From contig JACPCR010000054.1 in assembly GCA_016179685.1 (NCBI GenBank), positions 148,369-212,368 of the forward strand: a stretch of 64,000 nucleotides of DNA, written 5' to 3'. Below, piece by piece: positions 1-8,987 of the stretch (position 1 is its first letter; each line of letters opens with the position of its first letter). A program made the position numbers and the translations under genes. The stretch is from Planctomycetota bacterium. Lineage in GTDB: Bacteria > Planctomycetota > PUPC01 > JACPCR01. The notes below the pieces were generated by a model. It was given only the letters and a program-made list of their open reading frames with translations, was not told the origin of the DNA and did no database searches.

Positions 1-890
1 ACCTCGCATTTCACGGGGAAGCCCGCGATGGCTGGCATCCTCGGGTGGCCGAGCGGATCGATGACGCCTCGGGTGCGGCATCGCACGCGATCGGCGGCGA
101 AGGCGAACCAGGAAAGCCCATAATTCCAGTATCCGACACCCTCGTTGCAGGCCCCATCTTCCTCGAAGGCCTTCTCGAGGAAGGTCTCGAAGGAGCTGAG
201 GACCCTCTGAAGGATGCGGGCCTGGCGCAGCGGGGAATCGAGGAGGACCATGGCGGCCATGGCGATGCCGCCGCAGCAGACGCCGTTCCAGTTATTCGAA
301 CCGTGATGCCACCAAGCGGTTGCCGATTCGAAGGGGGTGAAGACCCGGCGGTCCACCTCGTAGCGGATGCGGCGTCGGAGGTGGGGATGGAGGGCGTCCC
401 CGAGCAGGTAATCGAGAAGGGCGAGGTCCGCCGCGAACATGCAGGCGAAGAGATCGGGGCCAGGCGCGGCCGCCAGGCCGCCGGGCTCGAGCCATTGCGG
501 CTCGGGCAGACGCCGCCCCATGTGGGCCACGCCCACCCAGCTCGTCATGGAGCAGGCGGAGAAGATGCGGTCCTGGAGGGCCACGAGGAATCGGCCCCGG
601 CGTTCGAGGCATTCGGCCAGGCCGAGGGCTGGAACGCTCCCAGTAAGCGCCATCAGGGCCTGGTCGGCCTCCACTCGAGAACCGCGGTCCAGGAAGGCGA
701 TGTAATCGCCGAAGAGGGGACCTGACGGAGGTTGAGCGAGGGCCTTGTCCGCGCGATCGAAGAGGGTGGGAAGCTCGACGCCGCGGCGGGCGGCCTCGTC
801 AGCGGCCGGCCATTCCCTGGCCCGAGGGAATCCCAGGTCCGGCGGGGTCATCTTGAGAATTTTTTCCAGCTCGGCGACGGTAGGACTCAT
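1..890 (-). CDS. Heparinase II/III-like (alpha/alpha-toroid) protein, 3' end outside the window
   Basis: The minus strand stays open from an ATG at 890 to the window edge (about 296 codons), so the C-terminus is missing. The translation begins MSPTVAELEKIL and holds tryptophan/histidine-rich blocks typical of alginate-lyase and heparinase II/III toroid domains: WWHHGSNNWNGVCCGG near residues 195-215 and EDGACNEGVGYWNYG about 45 residues later. These proteins cleave uronic-acid polysaccharides by beta-elimination. No signal peptide is visible at this start, so export is unclear. No strong Shine-Dalgarno sequence lies before 890. The family call rests on motif spacing; the specificity cannot be told, and the beta-sandwich half that would confirm it is outside the window. 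Confidence 0.65.
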   Translation of the reverse strand, partial: MSPTVAELEKILKMTPPDLGFPRAREWPAADEAARRGVELPTLFDRADKALAQPPSGPLFGDYIAFLDRGSRVEADQALMALTGSVPALGLAECLERRGRFLVALQDRIFSACSMTSWVGVAHMGRRLPEPQWLEPGGLAAAPGPDLFACMFAADLALLDYLLGDALHPHLRRRIRYEVDRRVFTPFESATAWWHHGSNNWNGVCCGGIAMAAMVLLDSPLRQARILQRVLSSFETFLEKAFEEDGACNEGVGYWNYGLSWFAFAADRVRCRTRGVIDPLGHPRMPAIAGFPVKCE

Positions 891-977
891 GGGGATATTG
901 TTGCGAGGCGTGCTCCCTCACCGTCGCGGAATTCGAATCGCGGGCTAGGAGCACCTTGCGATGATGTTCCGAGGCGG

Positions 978-1292
978 TCAGTAACCCCTCTGCTTGGCCT
1001 CCACGAACGACAGGATGCCATCGCACATGGCCAGAAGCCAGCGCGGGCTGGCCTTCTTGAGCACCGTGGACTCCGGATCGATCCAGTTGAAGTTGCACTC
1101 TTCCTTGTAAATTTCCCGGAGAATCTCGATTCCGACGTTGTGGGACCAGACCTCCATGCTCGTCACAGCGTATTCTGCGTGAGGATTCTTTTCCATCTTC
1201 CACAGGTGCTCGCAGCAGCCTTCGCGGGCCGCCATGAGGTAGACCAGAGCCCGGCGTAACCTGGGGTCTTTCACCGAGTCGGCCCAGTCCAA
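978..1292 (-). CDS. Hypothetical protein directly downstream of ggt
   Basis: This ORF of at least 104 residues reads well as protein (aromatic and charged residues mixed, for example YLMAAREGCCEHLWKMEK and EVWSHNVGIEILREIYK) but I recognise no family. The given start is a TTG at 1292. The same frame is open further upstream to a stop at about 1390, adding some 33 plausible residues including NPHEHPSREHRIIG, yet it has no ATG or GTG there; only CTG or TTG could start it. The preceding gene ggt ends at 1392, so this product is probably made by translational coupling from the ggt message. It ends with TGA at 978-980. The true N-terminus is uncertain. Confidence 0.5.
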   Translation of the reverse strand: MDWADSVKDPRLRRALVYLMAAREGCCEHLWKMEKNPHAEYAVTSMEVWSHNVGIEILREIYKEECNFNWIDPESTVLKKASPRWLLAMCDGILSFVEAKQRGY

Positions 1293-1391
1293 GGCTTTCT
1301 GTCCGTAGGAGATGATACCGATGATTCGGTGTTCTCGGGAAGGGTGCTCATGCGGGTTTCCTGCCAGATCAAAATCGAAGTTTCAGGACGT

Positions 1392-3209
1392 TCACCGGCC
1401 CATGGCGTAGCCCGTGCCGAGCCGCGGCGATGCCCCGCCGAAGATCGTGCCCGTACGGTCGTCGCGCCAGATCGCCAGGCATCGGCCATGGGACCAATCC
1501 GGTGAAATCCGAACGACGTGGCCGCGGTTTTCGAGCTCCCGCCGCACGCCCTCCGGGATGCGGGCCTCCACGGCCACGTGGCCGGGCTCGGAGGTCCGAG
1601 GGTAAAACGAACCGGGGAAATGAAGGGAGTGGAAGGTCGGCGCGTCCAGGGCAGCCTGGACGTTCATGCCGAAATCCACGAAGTTCAGGAAAAACTGACA
1701 GGTCCACTGATCCTGGTTGTCCCCCCCGGGCGTCCCGAAGACCATGAACGGGCGGCCTTCGCGGAGCACCAGGCTCGGGGTGAGGGTCGTTCGGGGTCGC
1801 TTGCCGGGCTCGAGCGCGTTGGGGTGGCCCGGCTCGAGGAGAAACATCTGGCCCCTCGTGCCGAGGGGGAATCCGAGGCCGGGGATGACGGGCGAGGCGG
1901 AAATCCAGGCCCCGCTGGGCGTCGCCGCGAGCAGGTTGCCTTCCGAGTCGATCACGTCGAGATGGGTCGTGTCGGAAGCGAAGCCCCTGCCGTGGCCGGA
2001 AGAAGGCCGGCGCGTCAGCACGGATTGGGCGTCTCCGGGCCGCATCTCGAGAGATGCCCGAGCCGGATCGATGAGCGAGCGTCGTTCCGCTGCATATCCC
2101 TTGTCCAGGAGACGCTCCAGTGGGATGGGTGAGAATCGCGGGTCTCCGTAATACGCCTCGCGGTCCGCAAAGGCCAGCTTGGCCGCCTCGATCCAGGTGT
2201 GGATGTAGTCCGCCGAATTGTGCCCCATTCCGCTCAGATCGAAGCCCTCGAGCAGGTTGAGCATCTGGAGCAGGACGGGGCCCTGCGACCAGGGGCCGCA
2301 CTTGAAGACTTCGAGACCCCGATAGGCCGTGCATACCGGTTCTTCCACCGCCCCCTCGTAAGAGACGAGATCGTCCGCACTCAGGAAGCCGCGGTGGCTG
2401 ACACCCGTCTCGTCCAGGACTTCCGTGCCTTGGGCGAAGTCCGCGATGCGGCGGGCGATGTCCCCTCGGTAGAACTCGTCTCGGGCGGCCCGGAGGGCCG
2501 CCTCACGGCCCCGATGGGAATGGGCGCTCTCCGCCTCGATGAGCCGGCGAAAGGTCCGGGCCCAGTCGAGCTGCCGGTAGGCCTCACCCACTTCCGGGAC
2601 GCGTCCGCCGGGCAGGCAGACGGCTGCCGAGCCGGGCCATTCACGCCGGAATCGGTCCGCGTTGGCGCGGATGGCGTTTCGCAAGCCCGGGTACATGGGA
2701 AAGCCTTCCTCGGCCAGCTCGATCGCGGGCCCCAGGGTCTCGGCCAGGGTCAACCGGCCGAAGCGGATGAGGCAGAGAATCCACGCGTCCACGGCGGCGG
2801 GCACCGTGGCGGCCAGGAGTCCATCGCCCGGAATGAGGGAGACGCGGTGTTCACGAAACCAATCGAGCGTCATGGCCCGCGGCGCCCAGCCCTGCCCGCT
2901 GATGGCGTAAACGCGGTCCTCACGGGCAGGATACACGAGAATGGGCACTTCACCGGCAATGCCATTGAGATGGGGCTCGACGACCGCCAGGGCGAAGCCG
3001 GCGGCCGCGCCGGCGTCCAAGGCATTGCCGCCCCTCTCGAGCACCCGAAAGCCCGCCGCCGTCGCCAGATAATGGCCGCTGGTCACCACCCCATTCCGCC
3101 CCATGATGACTGGCCGGGTGGTGAATCCGCCTTCAGCGACGTTGAAATGTTCGACGACCGAATGGCTTGCGGGCCGGATCGGCGCCGGGCGATCCGCCTT
3201 CTGACTCAA
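1392..3209 (-). CDS. ggt: Gamma-glutamyltransferase (gamma-glutamyltranspeptidase) family protein
   Basis: The 605-residue product matches the Ntn-hydrolase GGT family, which cleaves gamma-glutamyl bonds of glutathione-like substrates after self-cleaving into two subunits. The junction motif is clear: SDTTHLDVIDSEGN, where Thr414 should be both the autocleavage site and the catalytic N-terminal nucleophile of the small subunit. The family glycine-rich block is seen as FGTPGGDNQDQW near 491-502, and GGNALDAGAAAGFAL near 60-74 fits the large subunit. The length is normal. No signal peptide is visible, whereas many GGTs are periplasmic, so this may be a cytoplasmic or acylase-like member. The next gene downstream starts almost at its stop codon. 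Confidence 0.9.
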   Translation of the reverse strand: MSQKADRPAPIRPASHSVVEHFNVAEGGFTTRPVIMGRNGVVTSGHYLATAAGFRVLERGGNALDAGAAAGFALAVVEPHLNGIAGEVPILVYPAREDRVYAISGQGWAPRAMTLDWFREHRVSLIPGDGLLAATVPAAVDAWILCLIRFGRLTLAETLGPAIELAEEGFPMYPGLRNAIRANADRFRREWPGSAAVCLPGGRVPEVGEAYRQLDWARTFRRLIEAESAHSHRGREAALRAARDEFYRGDIARRIADFAQGTEVLDETGVSHRGFLSADDLVSYEGAVEEPVCTAYRGLEVFKCGPWSQGPVLLQMLNLLEGFDLSGMGHNSADYIHTWIEAAKLAFADREAYYGDPRFSPIPLERLLDKGYAAERRSLIDPARASLEMRPGDAQSVLTRRPSSGHGRGFASDTTHLDVIDSEGNLLAATPSGAWISASPVIPGLGFPLGTRGQMFLLEPGHPNALEPGKRPRTTLTPSLVLREGRPFMVFGTPGGDNQDQWTCQFFLNFVDFGMNVQAALDAPTFHSLHFPGSFYPRTSEPGHVAVEARIPEGVRRELENRGHVVRISPDWSHGRCLAIWRDDRTGTIFGGASPRLGTGYAMGR

Positions 3210-3898
3210 GGGGAGCGTTCCTCACGGACCAGATGACGCACGTTCAGCCCTCGCGAAGGGAACGAGTCGAACAAATCAGAGCCGGCATTGTAGGCACGGA
3301 GCAGAACCGTGGCAATGAGCCCGCATTTCTACCACGGTGTGCTCGAAATGGGCCCTGCGCGCTTCGACTCGAACGACTGGCGTCGTTCTCGCTCAGGGTT
3401 AGCCCGGCACGAGGCGACAAGAAGGCCGGGGCGAAGCCTGAATTGCAAGGGATTCTTGCACAGGCGAATATCGATCGTTCGTGCTGGTACGCCTTGTGAG
3501 GGACCCGGATTAGGCCGTTATGATGCCGTATCGAAAACAAATTTTCGATGTTCTCCAATTCGAGTTGGACGTCCATGCGGGGCGCACCCCTATTTCGAGA
3601 AACGGTACAACATCTTTCATCCGAAAGAGATAGATGTTTTTTCTGCAACTTCTCAATAAGTTCGGGGAGGAGATCAGGGCAAGTCCTTGAAGTATGAATT
3701 CCGCAGCGGAACGCGCCAGCGTTCCGCCCGAGAGATGAGATTTGAGGGCCCGGACGAAGCGCTGACGCGCTTCGCTATGAAAATCCGCGAAGCGCTGAAT
3801 CACCATCGGTTACGAAATCGGGCGGGGAGATGGAGCCCCGATTTCGTTTCAGTTCTGGCCGCTCGAGCCGCACGGGTCGGCTTTGAGGCAACGCTTGG
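3210..3898. other. Gene-free interval with repeat remnants
   Basis: About 690 bp between ggt and asnB with no convincing gene. It holds one copy of a dispersed repeat (3333-3499, described separately) and, at 3651-3668, the sequence ttctcaataagttcgg, which matches the arms of the inverted-repeat element at 34287-34399. The rest is AT-richer than the neighbouring genes and has short unpromising frames on both strands. Confidence 0.6.
3333..3499 (+). repeat. Dispersed repeat family R1, copy A
   Basis: This stretch aligns along its length with the reverse complement of 60712-60874: shared blocks include tcgaaatg, ccctgcg, gcttcgactc, cgtcgttctc, ctcaggg, cacaggcgaatatcgatcgt and tacgccttgt. By eye the two are roughly three-quarters identical. 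A third, more diverged copy lies at 28398-28550. No frame is conserved clearly enough to call it coding; all three copies sit in intergenic DNA. Confidence 0.7.
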
Positions 3899-5779
3899 CT
3901 AAGCATAATGCTCATGCCACATCTGGAACACCAGAAGCGTCCAGAGTTCCTTGCCGTAATCGTGTTTTCTGCGCTGGTGGTGGTCGATCAACGCCGCGAC
4001 GCAGGCCGGATCGAATATCCCCTGGGCCTTGAGCCGGTCAGGTCCGAGCAGATGCTGAACCAGAGAGGAGAGCCGCGTGCGCAGCCAGAGGCCCTTGGGG
4101 ATGGCGAAACCGTGTTTGGGGCGATGGACAACGCCGTGAGGCAGTCGCCGGCCCAGGTATTTCTTGAGGAGATGCTTGCCGCGGAGTCGCCGGAGCTTGT
4201 AACGCTGCGGCAGCCGATTGGCGAATTCGACGACCCGGTGGTCGAGGTACGGGGCTCGGGACTCGAGGGAGCAGGCCATGGTCGCGCGGTCCACTTTCAC
4301 CAGAATCTGGTCCGGCAGGTACATCTGCTGGTCGAGCCATTGGACCTGGCTGACGGGGAGCTCGGGCCCCGCGGCGATTCTCTCGTGAAGGGTCTCGTAG
4401 GGGTCCAGAAGCGTGCGCCACTCGGGCAGAAGCAGCCGCTCCTGGGCGCGCTTCGGGAACGTCCCCATCCAGATGGCGTGCCGGTCGGCCAGGGGCACCC
4501 CCAGGCCCTCGGTGAAACGCTTGAGCTTGTAATCGAGGCTGAGGTATTTTTCGGAGACGGGCAGTCGCTGGACCAGGGCTCGGACGACGGGGTTGATCAC
4601 AGCGTTTCGGACGGCCATGGGCATGATCGAGGAATACAGCTCGGCGAGCCAGTGGGCGGGGTACGTCGGATAACCGGCGAAAAGTTCGTCAGCGCCGTCG
4701 CCGCTCAGGACCACGGTGACGTGCTGCCGGGTGAGCCGCGAGAGCAGGAAGGTTGGAAGGAGCGAGCCGTCGGCCATCGGCTCGTCCATGAGCGGGGCGA
4801 TTTCGGTGAGAATCTCAGGCATCTGATCGACGTGAGCGACAAACTCGTGGTGGTCCGTGCCCAGGAATCGGGCGACCTCGCGGGCGTAGGCGGACTCATC
4901 GAAGGATGCCTCGGCGAAGCGGATGGAGAAGGTGCTGAGGCGGCGATGGGATTCGCTGGCGAGGGCGGCGACGAGGCTGGAATCCAGGCCTCCGCTGAGC
5001 CAGAGCCCGAGGGGAACATCGCTGACCAGGCGGATGCGAACGGCCTCCTCGAGGAGGGCTTCGAGTCTCTGGCCCGCCTCGTCTTCGGGCAGGTAATCCG
5101 CGTGGAGGCGGAGCTGCCAGTAGGGCTCCACATGAAACCGCCCGGCCTCGACCACGAGGCGGTGACCCGGCGGGAGCTTGCACACCTCTTCGTAGATCGT
5201 CCTCGGGGCCGGAATGGCATCGAGCAACAGGTACTGCTGGAGCGCCGAGCGGTCGATGCGCCTGGACACGGCCGGGTGCTTCAGGATGGCCTTGAGCTCC
5301 GAGCCGAAGATGAGCAGGCCGTTCCGGACCGTGTAGTGAAGCGGTTTCTCGCCCATGCGGTCACGGGCGAGGATCAGCCGGCGCGCTGGGGCGTCCCAGA
5401 GGGCGAAGGCGAACATTCCATTGAGGCGCTCGATGAAGTCGGGGCCGTAAGTCTCGTAGAGATGAACCAGCACCTCGGTGTCGGTCCGGGTCGAGAAGCG
5501 GTGTCCCCTGGCTTCGAGGTCCTTCTGGAGCTCCGGGAAATTATAAATCTCGCCGTTGAAGACGACCCAGACGGAGCGCGATTCATTGCAGAGGGGTTGA
5601 TGGCCGCGCTCGACGTCGATGATGCTGAGCCGGCGATGCCCGAGTGCGGCGAAGTCATCCTGGTAGACGCCGCTGTCATCGGGCCCCCGATGCCGAAGGG
5701 CCTGATTCATCCCCTCCAGGGGCGCGGGATCGATGGGCCGGCCGCCATCGACCGAGACGATACCGCAGATGCCGCACAC
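3899..5779 (-). CDS. asnB: Asparagine synthase (glutamine-hydrolysing)
   Basis: The 626-residue product starts at a GTG (5777-5779) so that Cys2 becomes the N-terminal glutaminase nucleophile: the read is (M)CGICGIVSVDGG, the class II amidotransferase signature. The glutaminase domain covers about residues 2-200 (RHRGPDDSG near 29-37, FNGEIYN near 74-80). The synthetase domain carries the ATP pyrophosphatase loop SGGLDSS at 262-268 and LSGDGADELFAGYP further on. Longer upstream reading is rejected because it would bury Cys2. It makes asparagine, or amidates a sugar carboxylate, from glutamine and ATP. It is divergent from a sugar dehydrogenase/acyltransferase fusion, a context in which AsnB paralogues usually belong to exopolysaccharide loci. 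Confidence 0.93.
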   Translation of the reverse strand: MCGICGIVSVDGGRPIDPAPLEGMNQALRHRGPDDSGVYQDDFAALGHRRLSIIDVERGHQPLCNESRSVWVVFNGEIYNFPELQKDLEARGHRFSTRTDTEVLVHLYETYGPDFIERLNGMFAFALWDAPARRLILARDRMGEKPLHYTVRNGLLIFGSELKAILKHPAVSRRIDRSALQQYLLLDAIPAPRTIYEEVCKLPPGHRLVVEAGRFHVEPYWQLRLHADYLPEDEAGQRLEALLEEAVRIRLVSDVPLGLWLSGGLDSSLVAALASESHRRLSTFSIRFAEASFDESAYAREVARFLGTDHHEFVAHVDQMPEILTEIAPLMDEPMADGSLLPTFLLSRLTRQHVTVVLSGDGADELFAGYPTYPAHWLAELYSSIMPMAVRNAVINPVVRALVQRLPVSEKYLSLDYKLKRFTEGLGVPLADRHAIWMGTFPKRAQERLLLPEWRTLLDPYETLHERIAAGPELPVSQVQWLDQQMYLPDQILVKVDRATMACSLESRAPYLDHRVVEFANRLPQRYKLRRLRGKHLLKKYLGRRLPHGVVHRPKHGFAIPKGLWLRTRLSSLVQHLLGPDRLKAQGIFDPACVAALIDHHQRRKHDYGKELWTLLVFQMWHEHYA

Positions 5780-5935
5780 AGTGGGAAGCCGCCTCGGTGA
5801 CTGGGGTGCACAACGGGAAGCCGAGGATGTCCCGGTTTCCAAGAACCTCCACTTTAGAAGTTCCGGCTTCACGACGCAAAGCCTTTGCGCCAGGAACTTG
5901 CACAAACGGGCTCGTCCGGCTTCAATGAACGGCCC

Positions 5936-7531
5936 ATGGAAAAAAAGCACGAGTCCAGCAAGAAGGTGGCAGTCGTCGGCGCCGGTTACTGGGGCAAGAA
6001 CCTGGTCCGCAACTTCGCCCAGCTCGGCGCGCTTCACGCCATCTGCGACCAGAATGAGGCCTTGCTCAGCGGCTTCAAGGAGACCTACCCAGCGGCCCGC
6101 CTCCACCTTTCCTTCAGCGAGGTGCTAGCCCATCCGGAGGTGGACGGCGTGGTCATCGCCGTGCCGGCGGAACTGCACTACAACCACGCCCGGGAGGCCC
6201 TGCTGGCCGGAAAGGACGTCTACGTCGAGAAACCTCTATCGCTCGACGTCGGACACGGCCAGGAGCTCGTCCGGATCGCCCGCGAGCGCGGCCGCATCCT
6301 CATGGTGGGGCATCTTCTCCAGTACCACCCGGTGGTGCTGAAATTGAGGGACATGGTCGCCCGGGGCGAGATGGGGAAGCTGCAGTACATCTATTCGAAC
6401 CGGCTGAACCTGGGCCGGATTCGCCGTGAGGAGAACATTCTCTGGAGCTTTGCGCCCCACGACATCTCGGTGATCCTGGCGCTGACGGGCGAGTTTCCGG
6501 AGGAGGTCGCGTGCCGCGGCGGCAATTACCTCCATCACCAGATTGCGGACGTCACGATCAGCGCGCTGTCATTCCCCTCCGGCATCCGCGCGCACATCTT
6601 CGTCTCGTGGCTGCATCCCTACAAGGAGCAGAAGCTGATTGTTGTCGGCGAGAAAGCGATGGCGGTCTTCGACGATGTCGAGCCGAAGGACAAGCTGAGG
6701 CTCTACCCGCACTCGATCGAGTGGCGGGGAAACGTGCCTGTGCCGAACCGGGCGGATGCCGTCGTCATCCCGTGTCCGGCCGAGGAGCCGCTGCGGGCCG
6801 AGTGCCAGCATTTCCTGGATGCGCTGGCGACTCGATCGACGCCGCGCACGGATGGGGAGGAGGGCTTGAGGGTCTTGCGGGTGCTGGCGGCGTGCCAGCA
6901 GGCGCTCGAGGGGTCCGGCGTGGTGAATCTCTCGGCGTCCTCGGCGGCGAAGCTCGGGCCGGACTACTTCGTGCATCCGACCTCGACGGTCGATGCGCCC
7001 TGCCAGATCGGCGCCGGGACGAAAATCTGGCACTACTCGCACATCATGAAGGACAGCGTGGTCGGTGAGAACTGCAACCTGGGCCAGAACGTGGTGGTTT
7101 CGCCCCAGGTGCGCCTGGGCCGAAACGTGAAGGTGCAGAACAACGTGTCCATCTACACGGGGGTGGTCTGCGAGGACGATGTGTTCCTGGGTCCCTCGAT
7201 GGTCTTCACGAACGTGATCAATCCCCGGTCTCACATCGTGCGCCGCGACGAGTACCAGCAGACGCTGGTCCGGCGCGGTGCGACCATCGGGGCGAATGCC
7301 ACCATTGTTTGCGGCATCACCCTTGGCGAGTACGCCTTTATCGGGGCGGGCGCCGTCGTGACGCGGGACGTGCCGCCCTATGCCCTCGTCTACGGCAATC
7401 CGGCCCGGCAGAAGGGATGGGTCTGCAAGTGCGGCGTCAAGATCGAGCTGCCGGACGGCGGATTCCAGGCCACGTGCGCCGCCTGCGGCGATCGCTATGA
7501 ACTGAGAGACAAGCAGCTCTTCCGGGTCTGA
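5936..7531 (+). CDS. Fused Gfo/Idh/MocA dehydrogenase and left-handed beta-helix acyltransferase (WbpB-WbpD/WlbA-WlbB type)
   Basis: The 531-residue product joins two enzymes. Residues 10-330 are a MocA-type NAD dehydrogenase with Rossmann motif GAGYWG (15-20) and the family motif EKP (98-100). Residues about 345-500 are hexapeptide repeats of a left-handed beta-helix acetyltransferase (for example IGAGTKIWHYSHI, VVGENCNLGQ, IGANATIVCG, IGAGAVVTRDVP). The tail has paired cysteines (CKCG and CAACG) like a small zinc ribbon. Separate WbpB and WbpD homologues make acetamido-uronic acid precursors of O-antigen; the fusion would do consecutive oxidation and N-acylation around an intervening aminotransferase step. 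ATG at 5936 is chosen over a TTG at 5885. It is divergent from asnB. Confidence 0.9.
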   Translation: MEKKHESSKKVAVVGAGYWGKNLVRNFAQLGALHAICDQNEALLSGFKETYPAARLHLSFSEVLAHPEVDGVVIAVPAELHYNHAREALLAGKDVYVEKPLSLDVGHGQELVRIARERGRILMVGHLLQYHPVVLKLRDMVARGEMGKLQYIYSNRLNLGRIRREENILWSFAPHDISVILALTGEFPEEVACRGGNYLHHQIADVTISALSFPSGIRAHIFVSWLHPYKEQKLIVVGEKAMAVFDDVEPKDKLRLYPHSIEWRGNVPVPNRADAVVIPCPAEEPLRAECQHFLDALATRSTPRTDGEEGLRVLRVLAACQQALEGSGVVNLSASSAAKLGPDYFVHPTSTVDAPCQIGAGTKIWHYSHIMKDSVVGENCNLGQNVVVSPQVRLGRNVKVQNNVSIYTGVVCEDDVFLGPSMVFTNVINPRSHIVRRDEYQQTLVRRGATIGANATIVCGITLGEYAFIGAGAVVTRDVPPYALVYGNPARQKGWVCKCGVKIELPDGGFQATCAACGDRYELRDKQLFRV

Positions 7532-7674
7532 GAGAACAGCGAAGCCGCCGTATGGCGGCCTCCAACCGACGAATATATTCCCGCCCTCGTCCTCGAAATC
7601 AATGCCGTAATTCCCCAGGCCTTCCTGAGTCGCGTAATTTCTGGTTTCCCGCCTTCCTGTTTCTCCCTTGCGGG

Positions 7675-8826
7675 TCACTCCCGATTGCCGCCCGCTTTCC
7701 CGATCGTCTGACCGCCACGGACGGTGAGGGTGGCTTCCCAGCAGCCGCCGGGTCGCTCGATGCCGGAAGTGTCACGGAGCGGCCCGGCGCGGGGATTCCA
7801 CCGGAGGACCGTCAGGTCCGCGCAGCAGCCGCGGGCGAGGCTGCCGATCTCGTTCGAGAGGCCGAGCACCTCGGCGGGGCGGAGAGTGACGCGCCGGAAA
7901 GCCTCCTTTTCTGGCATCCCGGCCGCGATCAGCTTCGACATCGTTCGGGCCAGGTCGTGGGGCGGCACGAGTCCGGCGTGCCGAAGGTACTGGTCGCTCG
8001 AGACCGTGTCGGGGCAGAAGCCCTGGCCGATGGCGGCCTCGGCGACTTCGAAGCGAAAGGAGGCCATGCCGTGTCCGACGTCGAACAGGACGCCTCGTTC
8101 CCGGGCGGCCCAGACCTCCTCGCGCACACGGCCTTCGCGGAGCAGTCCCTCGGCCTCGCCATGGAAGCAATAGGTGACGACGTCGCCAGGCCGTAGCTGA
8201 CGGAGCTGAGCCGCGAGGGGTCGGTCCGGATGCCTCCTGCTGCCGAAGAGGAGCGGCCGGCCCGTGCGTTCGGCCGCGGCCAGCGCCCTCGCCAGGATTT
8301 CATCGGGATCGTTCGGCCCGCAGCAGACGGGCGAGGTGTTGACCGCGATGCCCCAGATGAGGCTGCCGTTCTCCTCGATGGTTCGGACGCACGACTCGGC
8401 GTCAGCGTCCTCGAGCCGTTCAAAACAGCCGCCCGTCCGGGATTCCCCGGCTCGGGAAAGGTTGATCGCCATCCGCACCCGCGTCCGGGAGGCCTCGATC
8501 ACGCCGGTCCGATAGGCGGTCCAGTTATTCGCCCCCGCGTCGCCCTGGGACAGCACCGTGGTCACGCCGCGGGGCAGCAGATGGAGGTCCGGATCGATGC
8601 CGTATTTCGATTCGCCGCGAGCCGGGTGGGCATGGATGTCCACGAGGCCAGGGAGGAGCAGGCCATCCGGAAAATCGAGAACCTGGCGGGCGGGCCCCCG
8701 AGCGGAGTTGCCCGCCTCGGCGATGCGGCCCGCCCGGACCGCAACGCCGCCGGGCCCGTCCAGGCCCGTGAGGGGGCAGAAGACCCTTCCGGCCCGAATG
8801 ACGAGGTCCCAGAATGCGGGCATCAT
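7675..8826 (-). CDS. Amidohydrolase (dihydroorotase/deacetylase-like)
   Basis: From ATG 8826 the product is 383 residues. It starts MMPAFWDLVIRAGRV, the usual first strand of cyclic amidohydrolases, and has the metal-binding VDIHAHP motif at about residue 60. Later features are CFHGEAEGLL (a likely metal His), FDVGHGMASF and SSDQYLRH, where the Asp of SSD would be the catalytic acid. The C-terminal strand GCCADLTVLRWNPR is the typical return to the beta-sandwich. The pattern fits the amidohydrolase/deacetylase group that acts on N-acyl or cyclic-amide substrates; the substrate is not known. A TTG start at 8898 is possible but the ATG pair at 8821-8826 with an upstream ctgagg is better. Confidence 0.85.
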   Translation of the reverse strand: MMPAFWDLVIRAGRVFCPLTGLDGPGGVAVRAGRIAEAGNSARGPARQVLDFPDGLLLPGLVDIHAHPARGESKYGIDPDLHLLPRGVTTVLSQGDAGANNWTAYRTGVIEASRTRVRMAINLSRAGESRTGGCFERLEDADAESCVRTIEENGSLIWGIAVNTSPVCCGPNDPDEILARALAAAERTGRPLLFGSRRHPDRPLAAQLRQLRPGDVVTYCFHGEAEGLLREGRVREEVWAARERGVLFDVGHGMASFRFEVAEAAIGQGFCPDTVSSDQYLRHAGLVPPHDLARTMSKLIAAGMPEKEAFRRVTLRPAEVLGLSNEIGSLARGCCADLTVLRWNPRAGPLRDTSGIERPGGCWEATLTVRGGQTIGKAGGNRE

Positions 8827-8987
8827 CGGCCTCAGCGTGCGGGTAAAGACTGATTCGTGAAAGATGTCGCCCTCAAGTTTGACGCCCCAAGCGCCCAAGT
8901 CTTCGTCTCCATCCCCGTCTCCGTTCAGTAAAGTTGGGACGTAGGGACTGTGGGAGGGAGTCAGGCCGCGTCAAGCCCCAGACGGGA

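Noticed and set aside
45..725. 226-residue plus-strand frame
   Set aside because: It is the antisense reading of the heparinase-like gene; the minus-strand frame has the real motifs.
3244..3648. Minus-strand 134-residue frame
   Set aside because: It crosses repeat R1 and has no consistent protein character.
5780..6106. N-terminal extension of asnB
   Set aside because: It would place residues before the catalytic Cys2 and overlaps the divergent gene.
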